This document shows positions 12,775 through 22,996 of a DNA stretch of 64,000 bases, piece by piece. This stretch comes from Sphagnum magellanicum (Eukaryota; Streptophyta; Sphagnopsida; Sphagnales; Sphagnaceae): NCBI GenBank assembly GCA_021904315.1, contig CM038910.1:24066256-24130255 (forward strand). Direction: 5' to 3'. The position numbers and the translations under genes are program-made. Each line of letters starts with the position of its first letter. The first letter of the stretch is position 1. A model generated the notes under the pieces. That model was given only the letters and a program-made list of their open reading frames with translations, did no database searches and was not told where the DNA came from.

Positions 12775-14259
12775 AGAAGGAGAGAAACCAAGTCACAAAC
12801 TTACTAATTAAGTATGAAAATGTGTTCCGCATTTTCAATGAAAGACTTATGTAGGTGTAAAACCATGCAATTATCTATAGACCTTATAGATGAGACACCC
12901 ATCTATCTGAGGAGACATAGGTTGAGCAAGCATGAGTGGGAACTAGTAAATGAAAGATGCAAAGAGCTCAATGAGGCTGGTTTCATTCAACCATCAAGTT
13001 TTGATTTCGTAGCCGCTACGATAATGCCAACGAAGAAGGATTCAGCTGGATTATGGACCGAAAAAAGGATGTGCACGGATTATAGGCCTTTGAACTTGGT
13101 TACACCTTAGGACAAGTACCCCATGCCCATCCTTGAAGAATTGTTTGATAACATTGGAAACTCAAACATCTTCATAATTGTGAATATAAAGTAAGGCTTT
13201 AACTAGATTGTGCTCGTTGCAAAAGATTGCAAAAAAATGACATTCCATGGAAGCAACAAGTTGTGGGAATGACTTGTGATGCCTTTTGGATTAAAGAATG
13301 CATTTGTCTTCTTTTAACAAGTCATGGACCAAGTTATTAAAGGGGTAAATTTTTTGAAGTGTTACATAGATGATGTCCCAGTGCATAGCAAAAGACTCTT
13401 GCAACACTTGGTTCATCTTGAGGAATTATTCAAAAGGCTCCACGAAGTCAATATGAAAATCCATCCTAAAAAGTGTGAGTTTGCTATCACCTCAGTAGTC
13501 TACCTTGGACCCAAAATTTTGCCAAATGGTATTATGGCTTATTGGGCCAAAGTAGTAGCCATTTTGGAAATGCCCAATCCTACTGATGTTCACACTTTGA
13601 GGAGTTTCATTGCACTATGTAATTACTACAAGATTTATGTCCAAGACTTCAGTCCTATTATTCATCCTCTCTATGCATTGTTAAAGAAGGATGTTGCTTG
13701 GACATGGAGTGAAAAAGCTTAGGAAACTTTCAACAAACTCAAGGAAAAGCTTTCAGAGTTCCCCATTCTGAGAAGACCTGATTTCAGCAAGGTCTTCATT
13801 CTACACACTAATTGGGGTGCTCTTGGTATTGGTGTTGTTCTTGGCCAACTTGATGAGGAAGGTAAGGAATATGTTATCGCCTATGCATCCCGAAGCAACA
13901 ACAAGGCTAAGAGCAATTACTCTTCATACGAAGGGGAATGTCTTATTATTGTATGGGTCGTCATACATTTTAGGCCCTATTTTTATGGCACCAAGTTCAC
14001 TTTGTATACCGACCACTAGTCTATCAAGTGGTTGATGACCAATGATAAGCTTACTAGTAAGTTAATTCGTTGGGCACTTATACTTCAAGAGTATGAATTC
14101 AAGGTTATTCACCAACCTGGTATTACACATCAAAACGTGGATATCATGTCACAGAGACCTTTCACTACCACTGAAGATTTCTCAAAAGCCAGGCAAGACT
14201 TCGACCAGATTCCAACAGTACATGTATCTTATGCATCTAGTTATCTTGCACTATTGTAA
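12775..14259 (+). pseudogene. Reverse transcriptase-RNase H of the + strand gypsy element
   Basis: The RT runs from a KERNQV lead-in through LRRHRLSKHEWELV, then MCTDYRPLN, MPFGLKNA and CYIDDVPVHSK (YxDD box, 13361-13393), then the thumb (HPKKCEFA, VYLGPKILPNG) and the connection (LRSFIALCNYYKIYVQDFS). RNase H follows with ILHTNWGALGIG and YASRSNN, then FTLYTDH. Several essential positions are gone: the RT motif A Asp is Asn (IIVNIK, about 13178) and the first RNase H Asp is Asn (HTNW). Stops at TAA and TAG sites break the frame at least six times. Length and order fit Ty3/gypsy. Confidence 0.85.
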
Positions 14260-14326
14260 TGTAACTTGATTGAGCATCCCATTGTGGATATATGGGAAGA
14301 CTTGGACACTTTGAGGTTTTTTTAGC

Positions 14327-14890
14327 ATGGGGAATACCCTCCCCAAGTTACATCAAATCATCGAGATTGTATACAACAATGGTCCAAACACTACTCATGG
14401 AAAAATAATCACCTTGTTCGATGCTTACCACAAGGCAATAGAGTGGTTCCTCCACCACATGAACAACATGGTCTTATTCCAAGACCTACTTGATCATGTT
14501 TTCATTGACCATTGCTCGACTTCAAGGGATCATCCCCAAGCTTATGGCCTTGTAAAAAGGATGGTTCAAACATGCAGGAAAGGACTTCGAAAGATTTGCC
14601 TCACTGGGAACAAAGAGGATTGGGACCGGGCCCAACCTTACATTGCCATGGGTTATAGGATGTCCAAACACGCTTCTTTGTCTCATTTCACTCCTTACTT
14701 TCTACTTTTTGGGAGACATCCCATTCCACCTTTTTCCATTGTTGCTCAAATAGACCAAGTTGTGGACTTGGACTCCCTAGCCACTTGGGCTTGGGTCATC
14801 GCAGAGAAGGTTGTTTTATTCAGAAGGGTTATGCCCAGGCCATGGAGAACTTGTCCATTGCACATCATCGAGACACCTTACAATATGTAG
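14327..14890 (+). pseudogene. Integrase remnant of the + strand gypsy element, internally deleted
   Basis: The frame joins a pre-integrase stretch (to about 14480) directly to the end of the integrase core, so the HHCC zinc finger and the first two catalytic Asp positions are deleted. What remains has DHPQAYGLVKRMVQTC, where the third catalytic residue (Glu of the DDE triad) would be and Lys now stands, then the conserved C-terminal stretch ALPYIAMGYR-like (QPYIAMGYRMSKHAS) and LLFGRHPIPP. A frameshift after 14890 leads into the PHD-bearing tail. Confidence 0.7.
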
Positions 14891-15090
14891 ACACACCAGG
14901 TGGTAGTTATAAACCTAAAGTGAGATAATTTGATGTTGGTGATTTTGTGAATTTACAACGGTAACCTAATGATACTTTAGACACTTCTTTCGGTTGCATT
15001 ATCTTGAAGATCAAGGCGATCATGCCTTCAGGTGTGTTGGAGTTGTAAAGAACTAACGGACGCATAAATTAGGATCACTCCAAAAATTGT

Positions 15091-15315
15091 GTGCCCTACC
15101 ACCTACCAAACTTGGATCCTACTATCATCACGTCGACTTGGATTCCTCCACTTGACTATCCATGTCGGGTATGTCAAAGGACAGACGATGTTGATCAGAT
15201 GTTGCTTTGCGATAATTATAATGGTGGATACCATCTATTTTGCCTCAAGTTGGAGCGCATTCAAGTTTTTGTTGGCATTTGGTATCGTTCATCATGTTCT
15301 TTTATAGCACCTTGA
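15091..15315 (+). pseudogene. PHD-finger-like C-terminal tail of the gypsy polyprotein
   Basis: The 74-codon frame shows the PHD signature: CRVC, then QMLLCDNYNGGYHLFCLK, then GIWYRSSC (15163-15297). In intact PHD fingers the second metal site reads CDxC and the end WxCxxC. Here one Cys is Tyr (CDNY) and another is lost (WYRSSC), consistent with G-to-A decay. PHD fingers read histone H3 tails, so in an active ancestor this could have targeted integration, as chromodomains do in other gypsy elements. It lies in the position a chromodomain would take, between integrase and polypurine tract. Confidence 0.7.
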
Positions 15316-15365
15316 TTTCTACTCAAACCATGCCACGTTTTTATTGACTCAAGTCTAGGGGGGGA

Positions 15366-16050
15366 TACACGAAAATTTCATCTTAGCCTCCTGTTGTGCA
15401 TTATATATATGTGTGTGTGCATCTTTTTTTGGTTGATTAATGTCTACCTTTATTTGGGTTTAGTCTTTTTGTTTAGTAAGGTTTATTATGGATTTACACA
15501 CTTACGACACCGAACGTCACGATAGCTGTCATGCCCATATGCATGGCCTCATACATGATGGCTGGTTACAGGCATGCCAATCATGCCTTTAGGGTTATGT
15601 ACGCTCTTAATGTTAATGTACGTTCTTAGGTTACTATACGTTATTAGATGTTTTAGGGTTATGGCTTGTTTAGGGTTTTAGCTTTATTGACAGTTGTATA
15701 AAAGGCCAAGCTCTTCCCTTCCTTTGTTAATTTTTCTAGAATTCCTTTGTTAAGGAAAGTTTCCTCCATAGTCAAACTGGATTTCTAGATGTTCACGGCG
15801 GCTATTACACAGCCACCGTTTACATACACTACTTTTTTTTCCTTCTTTTCAATTTAATACATGAAAATTTCATCTTGTGCATTATATATATATATATATA
15901 TATATATCTGTGTGTGTGTGTGCACGCATCTCTTTTTGGTTGATTAGTTTCTACTTTTGATTCGTTTTAATCTTTTTGTTCAGTAGAGTTTACTATGGAT
16001 TTACACCCTTATGACACCAAATGTCACGACACTACACGTCACGACAACTC
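15366..16050 (+). repeat. 3' LTR sequence followed by a partial second copy
   Basis: Sequence from ATACACGAAAATTTCATCTT (about 15364-15540) recurs at about 15852-16045, including the AT and GT microsatellites and the GGTTGATTA, GTTTACTATGGATTTACAC and GACACC motifs. The first copy holds a TATAAAAGG box (15697-15705), as expected in U3. The arrangement is an LTR of about 490 bp followed by the beginning of another in tandem, cut where the minus-strand gypsy element starts (16059). Confidence 0.5.
15696..15706 (+). promoter_or_regulatory. TATA box in the gypsy LTR
   Basis: TATAAAAGG is followed by a CT-rich stretch (CTCTTCCCTTCC), placing a likely transcription start near 15725-15735. The call rests on motif and LTR position only. 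Confidence 0.45.
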
Positions 16051-16059
16051 ATCATTCTT

Positions 16060-16927
16060 TATTCTAACATGAAGTTGTTAAAAACCCCTAATAGCCTTGC
16101 CACACCCCAATATCCCTGATGTAATTTTTTAAAATTGAGACTACCACGCATGGCTATGTCAATATGGCTCACAAGGGCTCCAACAATGCAACATGAAACA
16201 TGGGGTGAATCTTCATGGAATTTGGGAGCTTGAATTAGAATGCCATTATGTTGATTTATTTCACAATGGTGAACAAACTTAGTTTTTGGTAGTCTAATTT
16301 TTCCAACAATCAAGTTGTTTTGATGTTTTGTAGTCGAAACCAAATTTGATTTCTGACCTTGAAATTTAATTGATTTTTACGATGTGCATCAACATTTTCC
16401 TTGTATTGCCTTTGAACTTCTTTAAGGTTGGATACAAGTTGTGTTCAAATGTTTGCTAGCCACGCGATTTGATCCTCGATTACAGGATTCATGACATTAT
16501 CTACACCTTGGATGTCAAACCTGGGATGTAAGCCATGATTTGCAAATAATGGTGTTTGGTGGGTTGTTGAATGTATTGTGTTGTTATAAGAAAATTCTAC
16601 CATAGATAAGAGATCCAATTAATTATTTTAATGATAATTAATTGTACATCATAAATATTATTCTAAGAGTTGATTGACCCGCTTCATTTGCCCACATGTT
16701 TAAAGATGGAAGGTTGATGACAACTTCACCTTCACACCTAATAGTTCAAAAAACCGCTGTCAAAACTTGGATGCAAATTGAAGTCCATGATTAAAAACAA
16801 TGTTTTCAAGAAGTCCATGATAACAAAAAACATGACCAAGGAGTAACTTAGTTATCTTTTCATTAATTATTGATTTGTTGCAGGGAATAAAATGAACCAT
16901 TTTAATGAAATAATTCACCACCACTAG
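16060..16927 (-). pseudogene. Integrase core and C-terminus of the antisense gypsy element
   Basis: On the minus strand the frame resumes after the solo LTR with LVVVNYFIKMVHFIPCNKS, then YHGLLENIVFNHGLQFASKF, FFELLGVKVKLSS, and FSYNNTIHSTTHQTPLFANH, and ends with KIHPMFHVALLEPL. This is the standard gypsy integrase. The second catalytic Asp is Asn (FNHG where SDRG is usual) and the catalytic Glu is Lys (GQMKRVNQ), so it is dead. Stops are few, and mostly TAG or TAA at former Gln or Trp codons. Confidence 0.8.
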
Positions 16928-16932
16928 AATGG

Positions 16933-17480
16933 TGTCATGGGCATGAAAAACTACAAAAATAAAAACTTAGCCAAAGATACAACAAGGAAAACAAATCACA
17001 AGAAATGCAAACCTAAGTCTAATCCAAGACTGAAAACACAAAAACATAAGGCAAAAACATGATATATGTTAGAAGATGATTCAAACAATATTTTGTTTTG
17101 ATGACATATGAAAACAAAGGTTAAAACAAGTAAATGTACCCCAAACTAATGTTGAATAGATTGAAAGTAATGGGAGGTCCTACTCTTATTTATACCCCAT
17201 TGGGGATTTAGCTCAAGGAAACTTCCAAAGAGGCTTCCATGTGTGCATTGACCAAGGAAGCTTCTTGAAAAACTTCCTAACTAATAGTCAACTAAGAATT
17301 AATTAATAATTAACAATGATGTAGGCGACTACGTTGGTGTAAACGATGACATAAGCAATTATGTTGATGTAAGCGATGATGCAAATGACTATGTTAGTGT
17401 AAGTAATGATGCAAGTGATGATGCAGGTGACTATGTTGGTGCAAGCGATGATGCAACAATGAATGATGGTGTTTGTGACA
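16933..17480 (-). mobile_element. Solo LTR inserted in the integrase, perfect 5-bp target duplication
   Basis: The 548-bp insert begins TGTCA and ends TGACA on either strand and is flanked by AATGG at 16928-16932 and 17481-17485. Removing it and one AATGG restores the integrase frame exactly (FDSI joined to LVVV). It is homologous along its length to the 5' LTR at 22433-22996, including the TTTATACCCCATTGGGGA promoter region (TATAAA on the minus strand) and a minisatellite near its 5' end. It inserted after the host element and then lost its internal region by LTR recombination. Confidence 0.88.
17310..17470. repeat. Minisatellite inside the solo LTR
   Basis: Units of roughly 30-36 bp built on GATGATGCAAATGACTATGTTGGTGTAAGC are repeated about five times. 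The same minisatellite, with a different number and order of units, lies at 22806-22980 in the related 5' LTR. Confidence 0.6.
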
Positions 17481-17485
17481 AATGG

Positions 17486-17939
17486 AATCAAATGAATTAA
17501 ATCATGGAAGATCCATGATGAAATCCATGGAGATTGAAGACCATAGTGAAATAAGGACCGATAATGGCTAAAAAAGTCCAGGAAGGCGATGACAAAGATT
17601 CTTTGCATAAGCACAAACATCACATGATCCCACAAAATTTTTCATGAACTTTCAAAGTTGTAGTCATTAATAGTTAGGAAACACTAACTCCATGGTTTTG
17701 TTGAATCTAAAATGACTAGTAACCAATGTGTCATCTCTGGCTTGGAGAACTTGAAGTTGCGCAAAACCTTTCGGTACGTATAACAATTCGTCATGATATA
17801 ACAGACCATCATGAAACTCAAATTTGTCAAAGTCATTAGGAGGGTTCTTCCAACGACTTCTGACAATAATGGCAAGATAATCATTGACTAGATTTTCATA
17901 AATGTGTTTAAGGAAGGTCTTATCCTCAAGAATTACCAA
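17486..17939 (-). pseudogene. Integrase zinc-binding region of the antisense gypsy element
   Basis: The minus-strand frame carries FEFHDGLLYHDELLYVPKG, LQVLQARDDTLVTSHF and FNKTMELVF (the histidine half of the HHCC zinc finger), then after a frame change SCDVC (cysteine half) and SPWISSWIFHDLIHLIPF, the strand that normally holds the first catalytic Asp. It stops at the solo LTR junction (17480) and continues at 16927. Confidence 0.75.
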
Positions 17940-18349
17940 TAATGCATGAAGCTGAAGGATTCTAGGTTTGAAAGTGGTGTCACATTGTTGATTGTAAGCA
18001 GAATCCCCCTTTTTAAGTGCGAGGTACGAGCGACAAGATAATGCATTTGGTTTCCCTTGTTATCGCCTTGAATAATAAGTAATCATGAACCAAAATCAAG
18101 ACAAGGATAATGCCCATCGAGCTTGATGTCAATTCAACACAAGTCATTATGAAATATTGGAGATTCCTATTATTAGAATACACAATGATTTCACGTTGAG
18201 CTCCTTCAAGTAGATGACGTCATTCCTCAAAGGCATCCACGATGACCAAGAATTTTCTGTCATAAATTTTGTAGTTAATCTTGATAAAAGAAATTTTATA
18301 AGACTAGAAACCAATTAGATGAAAAAGATTATCTTCTTTAGGTTGTGAA

Positions 18350-19800
18350 AATACGACACTTAATGCAAAGTCAAAAACATTCGTATCCAAGACAAAAGAT
18401 TTTGAAGGGTTTGCATGAATCAAAAGTGGGGCAATTGTGAAAGAAGCCTCCAAATATTGAAAGGCATTTTTAGCTTCAACTCCCTAGGAAAGAGTTTAAT
18501 CCTTCTTAATCAAACAAGTAAAAGGGGTCATTATCGTGGAATAATGTGCAATGAATTGCCAATAAAAATTAGTGAACCCAAGAAAACATTGAACAAGTTG
18601 TGAATGTATGACATTTAATGCAAAGTCAAAGGCATCCGTCTACAAAACAAAAGGTTTAGAAGGGTCTGTATGAGGGTGAAAACATGCTAAGGTGTTGCAA
18701 TTTTGGATGTACTTGCAATACTAAAAGTCCCATGCGCCAATGTGATTTTACTTTCAAAGATGTTAAATGATTAAGATGTTAAAACATGTCCTTGTTGAAT
18801 TTAACCTCATTTAGTACCGTGTTGACTTGGATTTCCAATGAAATTTACATTTGTTTACCTAAATGAATGCATAATTTGGAGCTCCAAACCAAATTTATTC
18901 TAAAAATTACAAATTATTAAGTTATCCATTATACTTATGCATCCTTTTTCAATGAATCTAGGTACAGTTTTTTGTACATGACACTTTTGGATCATGATTT
19001 AAGGCATGTCAAAATTTGGGTTAATTTAGTGTAAGTGTCAAGACACATGAATTTTTTTAAACAATTAATTTATTATGCTTGTGAATTAAAAATGTCATTT
19101 CAACCAATGGATTTGAAGTTTTTAAGAATCCAATATGATCCCTTCAAGCATAGTTATAAGAACATTTCATCTTCAAACTTCTAATTGAAAATACTGATTT
19201 TTTATGTACTCCTTTCAAAGGACATTTTTTTTAATAATTGATTTTTGCTGGATTATCCCAAATTAATATGATGTTTCGTAAGCATGTTTTTTAGGTTTTT
19301 TCATACATTAAGATGTCTTGGTAAGTGAAAAATATTAACTTTTTAAAAACATTAAATTTTTATAGTACTAACTCCATGTGATGTGGTAAGCTATATTTCA
19401 GGACATTCATTGAAAAAAAAAAAATACAATCAAAGTACAATGTGATTATATCCGAATTCAAAATACTTTTAAAAATAGGAAGGTATGTGTATAACCATTA
19501 TGATTTTATCATTTAATTTGCATTATATTTTTATATCATTGTGGCATTGAGTACTTTGTTAATGATAGTATGGAAACTACCATTTGGGATAGTAGTTTGC
19601 TTCCCCCAATCATGCTTTCACCTATGAGTCAAAAGTGGGGCTATCATGAAGGAGACCTTCAAAGATTGAACAACATTTTCAACTTCAACTCCCTAGGAAA
19701 AAAGTTGATCCTTTTGAGTTAAACGAGTAAAAGGGGTCATTATCACGGAATAATGTGTAATGAATCATTGATAGAAATTGGCGAACCTAAGAAAACATTG
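18350..19800 (-). repeat. Tandem duplication in the RT-RNase H region
   Basis: A segment of about 250 bp at 18352-18600 (starting CGACACTTAATGCAAAGTC, ending TTGAACAAG) recurs as 18607-18674 plus 19623-19800. The second copy is split by the 948-bp element at 18675-19622. The duplication covers the end of the RT and the start of RNase H of the antisense gypsy element, and predates that insertion. Confidence 0.65.
18675..19622. mobile_element. 948-bp non-autonomous DNA element with inverted termini and 6-bp target duplication
   Basis: It starts GGTGAAAACATG and ends CATGCTTTCACC, giving 12-bp inverted termini with one mismatch. TATGAG occurs on both sides (18669-18674 and 19623-19628), and removing the element with one copy restores the sequence seen in the sister duplicate near 18414-18428. 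The interior is AT-rich with no ORF of note. A 6-bp duplication does not fit the commonest plant superfamilies (hAT 8, Mutator 9, CACTA 3, PIF 3, mariner TA), so the family is open. Confidence 0.75.
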
Positions 19801-20290
19801 AACATCCCAAACATAAGCTTGGGTAGCCCAATCCACAATGGTTTGAACCTTATGAAGGTCCATGCGAACTCCATTTCCAAAAAGAATATAACCCAAGAAT
19901 TCCACTTTAGATTGATAGAATCCACACTTTTCCAATTTGGCATAAAGACCAACTTCTTGGAGCTTTTCCAAAATAAGACGTACATGGTGTTCATGGTTTA
20001 CCGTGTTCTTCAAAAAATGAGGATGTTGTTGATGTAATTGGTCACAAAATCATCCAAATACTCACATAAAACATCATTCATCATATGTTGAAAAACAACA
20101 AGTGCATTAATAAAGCCAAAGGGCATCATAACATATTCAAAATGGTCATTATGAATTTTGAATGTTGTTTTCCATTCATCAACTTCTTGAATGCACACCA
20201 AGTTGTATGCTCTACATAGATCAATTTTAGTGTACATTTTGGCATGACTGAGTTGGTCCAACAATCTTGAAATCAAAGGCAAAAGGTATT
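19740..20290 (-). pseudogene. Reverse transcriptase of the antisense gypsy element
   Basis: The minus strand encodes PLISRLLDQLSHAKMYTKID, LCRAYNLVCIQEVDEWKTTF, FEYVMMPFGFINALVVFQ, then YINNILIF (the YxDD box with Asn for an Asp), then HVRLILEKLQEVGLYAKLEK, FLGYILFGNGVRMD and FLRFANFYQ. Order and spacing are those of Ty3/gypsy RT. The broken YxDD box and frame breaks between blocks show it is inactive. Confidence 0.85.
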
Positions 20291-20699
20291 AGTTCTTGAT
20301 GGTGATTTGATTTAGTCCATGGTAATTAACACACATGCATAGAGATCCATCTTTTTTCTTAATAGGATTGGAACACCGATTAGAGACTTGGAATGTCAAA
20401 TGAACCCCTTCTCAAGATTTTCATTGATGTATTATCGAAGCGTCGAAAGCTCGTCTTGCAACAAGTTATAGATGGGTCCAAACAAGGGTTGTGTTCTTTC
20501 CTCCAAATTAATTGCACAATCATATGGCCGATGTTCAAGTAATGTGTTTGCATTTTTCTTTTCAAAAACATCTTTGTAATCTTGGTATTGAATAAAGATT
20601 TCATGTTGTTATGTACAAGGATCAGGGGCTGGAATGGCATACACAAAGAATGCAGTTCCCTTCTTTGATGCTTGTATGAATGTTCTTACTTCCATGAAC

Positions 20700-21012
20700 A
20701 AAGGCTTTAAATGTTTGGATCTTTAATTACCTTCAATATATCCTTCACATTTGAGTTTTTACATGCGTTGACTAGTTGTTGATGTGTCTTCATGTGAGAA
20801 TCATGTTTAGAATCCAACGTGCTTGTTGGAAAAGCTTTGTATTTTGGTCGAGTTTTGTTTACTAATTCAAAATGAAGAGTCCTTGTCTTCCAATTCACTT
20901 TAAGATTATGCAAAATGAACCATGATAACCCAATGATGATAAGGTTTGTTGGAAATGAAATGACATTGAAAACAACTTTACTACTGCATAACTTATTTAT
21001 TATTGTTAACAC
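20700..21012 (-). pseudogene. Protease-RT linker of the antisense gypsy element
   Basis: A 101-codon minus-strand frame with a strand-rich start (KVVFNVISFPTNLIIIGLSW) resembling the end of a gypsy aspartic protease, followed by a basic linker. The catalytic triplet of the protease is not clear here. The frame lies in the right place, between gag and RT. Confidence 0.4.
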
Positions 21013-21389
21013 CTTGGTCTCATGCGTTACAGGTCATGAAAAAAGGTTCTGGCCATCGATCACTTCAATTACCATTGGTGTTGTTTTCTTGACCAACGCC
21101 AAATTATGTTGTTGTACCAACTTTTTATTGAAAAAACATGTAGATGCCTTGAGTCAAAAAATGTTTGGGTTCACAAAATCATGGATTTATTACCCTTGAT
21201 CATGATGGGCAACAAAAAAACAAGGTGTTGGTTCTAAAGACAAGGTACGACCATTTTGAATGCATGATGCATTGAGGTCTAGTTTCACAGTCCTTACTGA
21301 GATTGGACATCCTTGTTTCCCTTCTCTTCTGGCCTTTGGGTAATGAAAGAAGTTGTGGCACGTGTTACATGTTGAACACATTTCTTTAA

Positions 21390-22260
21390 ATAAACACCAA
21401 CTATGTGGCCTGGTTCTCCATAGTACAAACAAAGATTGTTTACATGTTGACATTATTTTTCATGTTCTGTGAGTGGTTTGAATTGTGTTTTATCGATTTG
21501 CATGGGGTCATCATTGGGTGCAGACACCATATGTTTGGGTTGCAACATGGGTGGCATGAATTGCTTTAATGTTGGTGACGGTTCCCAACACTTTTCCTAT
21601 CGACGTTCAAAAAATCGATTATCATAATGCACAATTTGCATGATTACTTAACTCAAGGTCGTGGGATCATGCATGGTCAACATAAAGTCCTTCACATCTC
21701 CACGAAGTTCAAACTGAAATTGGTTCACGAACATGGCCTCATCCCATGAAATGTCACATGCTAAATACCTGAATTCAAAAACATGCATAGATGTTGGGTG
21801 CGATCCTTGGGGAAGAGTTGGCAACTTGCTTGGTGTTGTACATTTTTTATCTAAATCACCAAAAGAAACATAAATTTTTTCAAGAAATGCTTTAAAGACA
21901 TTTAGAAGAGGAAATTAACATTCCAAAATAAATGTAAACCATGCTAAAATCGTGCCTAATAATAAAGTGCGAATGAATTCAACTTGGGTTTGGTCATTTG
22001 GATAACAATGTTAATGAAATTGGATGATGAGACATATTTGGTTAACAAAACTTCAAAATTTGAACATGTGTTGTCAAACTTTTCTAGCAAGTTAATTTGT
22101 GGCTCCTTCGGAATATTTCCAAATGTTGCCAATGTTTGGTTTACTTGTAAGTGTGCAATGGACTCATGAAGAGACTGATTTTCCTATTACATATGTTTGA
22201 AGGAAACAAGAACTTCTTCCATGGATGAAATTATTTCTTCTCTTGAAATGGACATGGCTA
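21390..22260 (-). pseudogene. gag remnant with decayed CCHC zinc knuckle
   Basis: On the minus strand NNLCLYYGEPGHIVGVY (about 21440-21390) is a CCHC zinc knuckle in which the second and the last cysteines are Tyr (TAT for TGT). Upstream sequence to about 22260 has the AT-rich, helix-forming composition of a gag capsid region but with many breaks. The cysteine-to-tyrosine changes are G-to-A transitions on the coding strand. Confidence 0.55.
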
Positions 22261-22432
22261 AAAATATATGTAAATCAAAACTGACTAGAGGTGGATAATC
22301 CACAACCTTTTGACAATTTTTACATTTGAAGTAGAAGGGTAGTCCACATTCGACTTCCACAAAAAAAGAAGAAGCAAAACAACTATAATGACAACAAGAG
22401 TAGACATAGGCCTGATGTTAGTATGTGCAAAC

Positions 22433-22996
22433 TGTCACAAACACAAAAAATTATAAAAACGGGAATTAATCCAAGGACACGACAAGGAAAAAAAATCACA
22501 AGAAATGCAAACATAAGTTTAATCCAAGATTGGAAACACAAAGACGTAAGGCAAAAACATGATATATGTTAAAAGATAATTCAAACATAAAATTATTCTA
22601 ATAACATATGAAAACAAAGGTTATGATAAGAAAACGTACCCAAAATTAATGTTGAACAAACTAAAGGTAATGGGAAATTCTACCCCTATTTATACCCCAT
22701 TGGGGACCTAGTTCAAGGAAACTTCCATAGAGACTTGAATGTGTGCACCAACCAAGGAAGTTTTTTGAAAAACTTCTTAACTAATAGTGAATTGAAAGTT
22801 AATTGAAAGTTAATGATGATGCAAATGATGATGTAGGCAACTGTGTTGGTGCAAACGATGATGTAAATAATGATGCAAATGACTATGTTGCTGCAAACAA
22901 TGATGCAAGTGACTATGTTGGTATAAATAATGATGCAAATGACTATGTTGGTACAAACAATGATGCAAGCGACGAATGATGGTGGTGTTCGTGATA
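22433..22996 (-). repeat. 5' LTR of the antisense gypsy element
   Basis: This 564-bp copy is homologous to the solo LTR at 16933-17480. It starts TGTCA on the plus strand and ends GTGATA (from TGACA). On the minus strand a TATAAATA box precedes the CT- and T-rich region. Just inside it (minus strand) ACTAACATCAGGCC may be a decayed initiator-Met tRNA primer binding site, 10-15 nt from the LTR end; this is a weak match. Confidence 0.7.

Larger units (their letters stand above)
10262..15855 (+). mobile_element. Ty3/gypsy retrotransposon with methyltransferase-like and PHD-like domains, decayed
   Basis: Collinear plus-strand blocks give: C-terminal gag/linker and aspartic protease (10329-11021), a cytosine-C5 methyltransferase-like domain (about 11485-12440), reverse transcriptase (12775-13560), RNase H (13780-14040), a deleted integrase (14330-14890), a PHD-finger-like tail (15163-15297), a polypurine tract (AGGGGGGGA, 15357-15365) and LTR sequence from about 15366 holding a TATAAAAGG promoter motif at 15697. 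The protease-RT-RNase H-integrase order is that of Ty3/gypsy. The left part is missing: a CACTA-like end abuts at 10252, suggesting it inserted into this element. Stops and lost catalytic residues throughout show it is inactive. Confidence 0.85.
16059..22996 (-). mobile_element. Second Ty3/gypsy element, antisense, with nested insertions
   Basis: Read on the minus strand from right to left: 5' LTR (22996-22433), gag with a degenerate zinc knuckle (about 22260-21390), protease region (about 21010-20700), RT (20290-19740), a rearranged RT-end/RNase H region (19740-17950), integrase (17940-16660) and the tail after integrase (to 16059). No chromodomain or 3' LTR is seen at the left, where it abuts LTR sequence of the + strand element. 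It is interrupted by a solo LTR (16933-17480) and a 948-bp inverted-repeat element (18675-19622). Confidence 0.8.

Noticed and set aside
16933-22996. The repeats at 16933-17480 and 22433-22996 as the LTR pair of one element
   Set aside because: Integrase continues to the left of the first repeat, and that repeat has its own AATGG target duplication that restores the frame, so it is a separate insertion.
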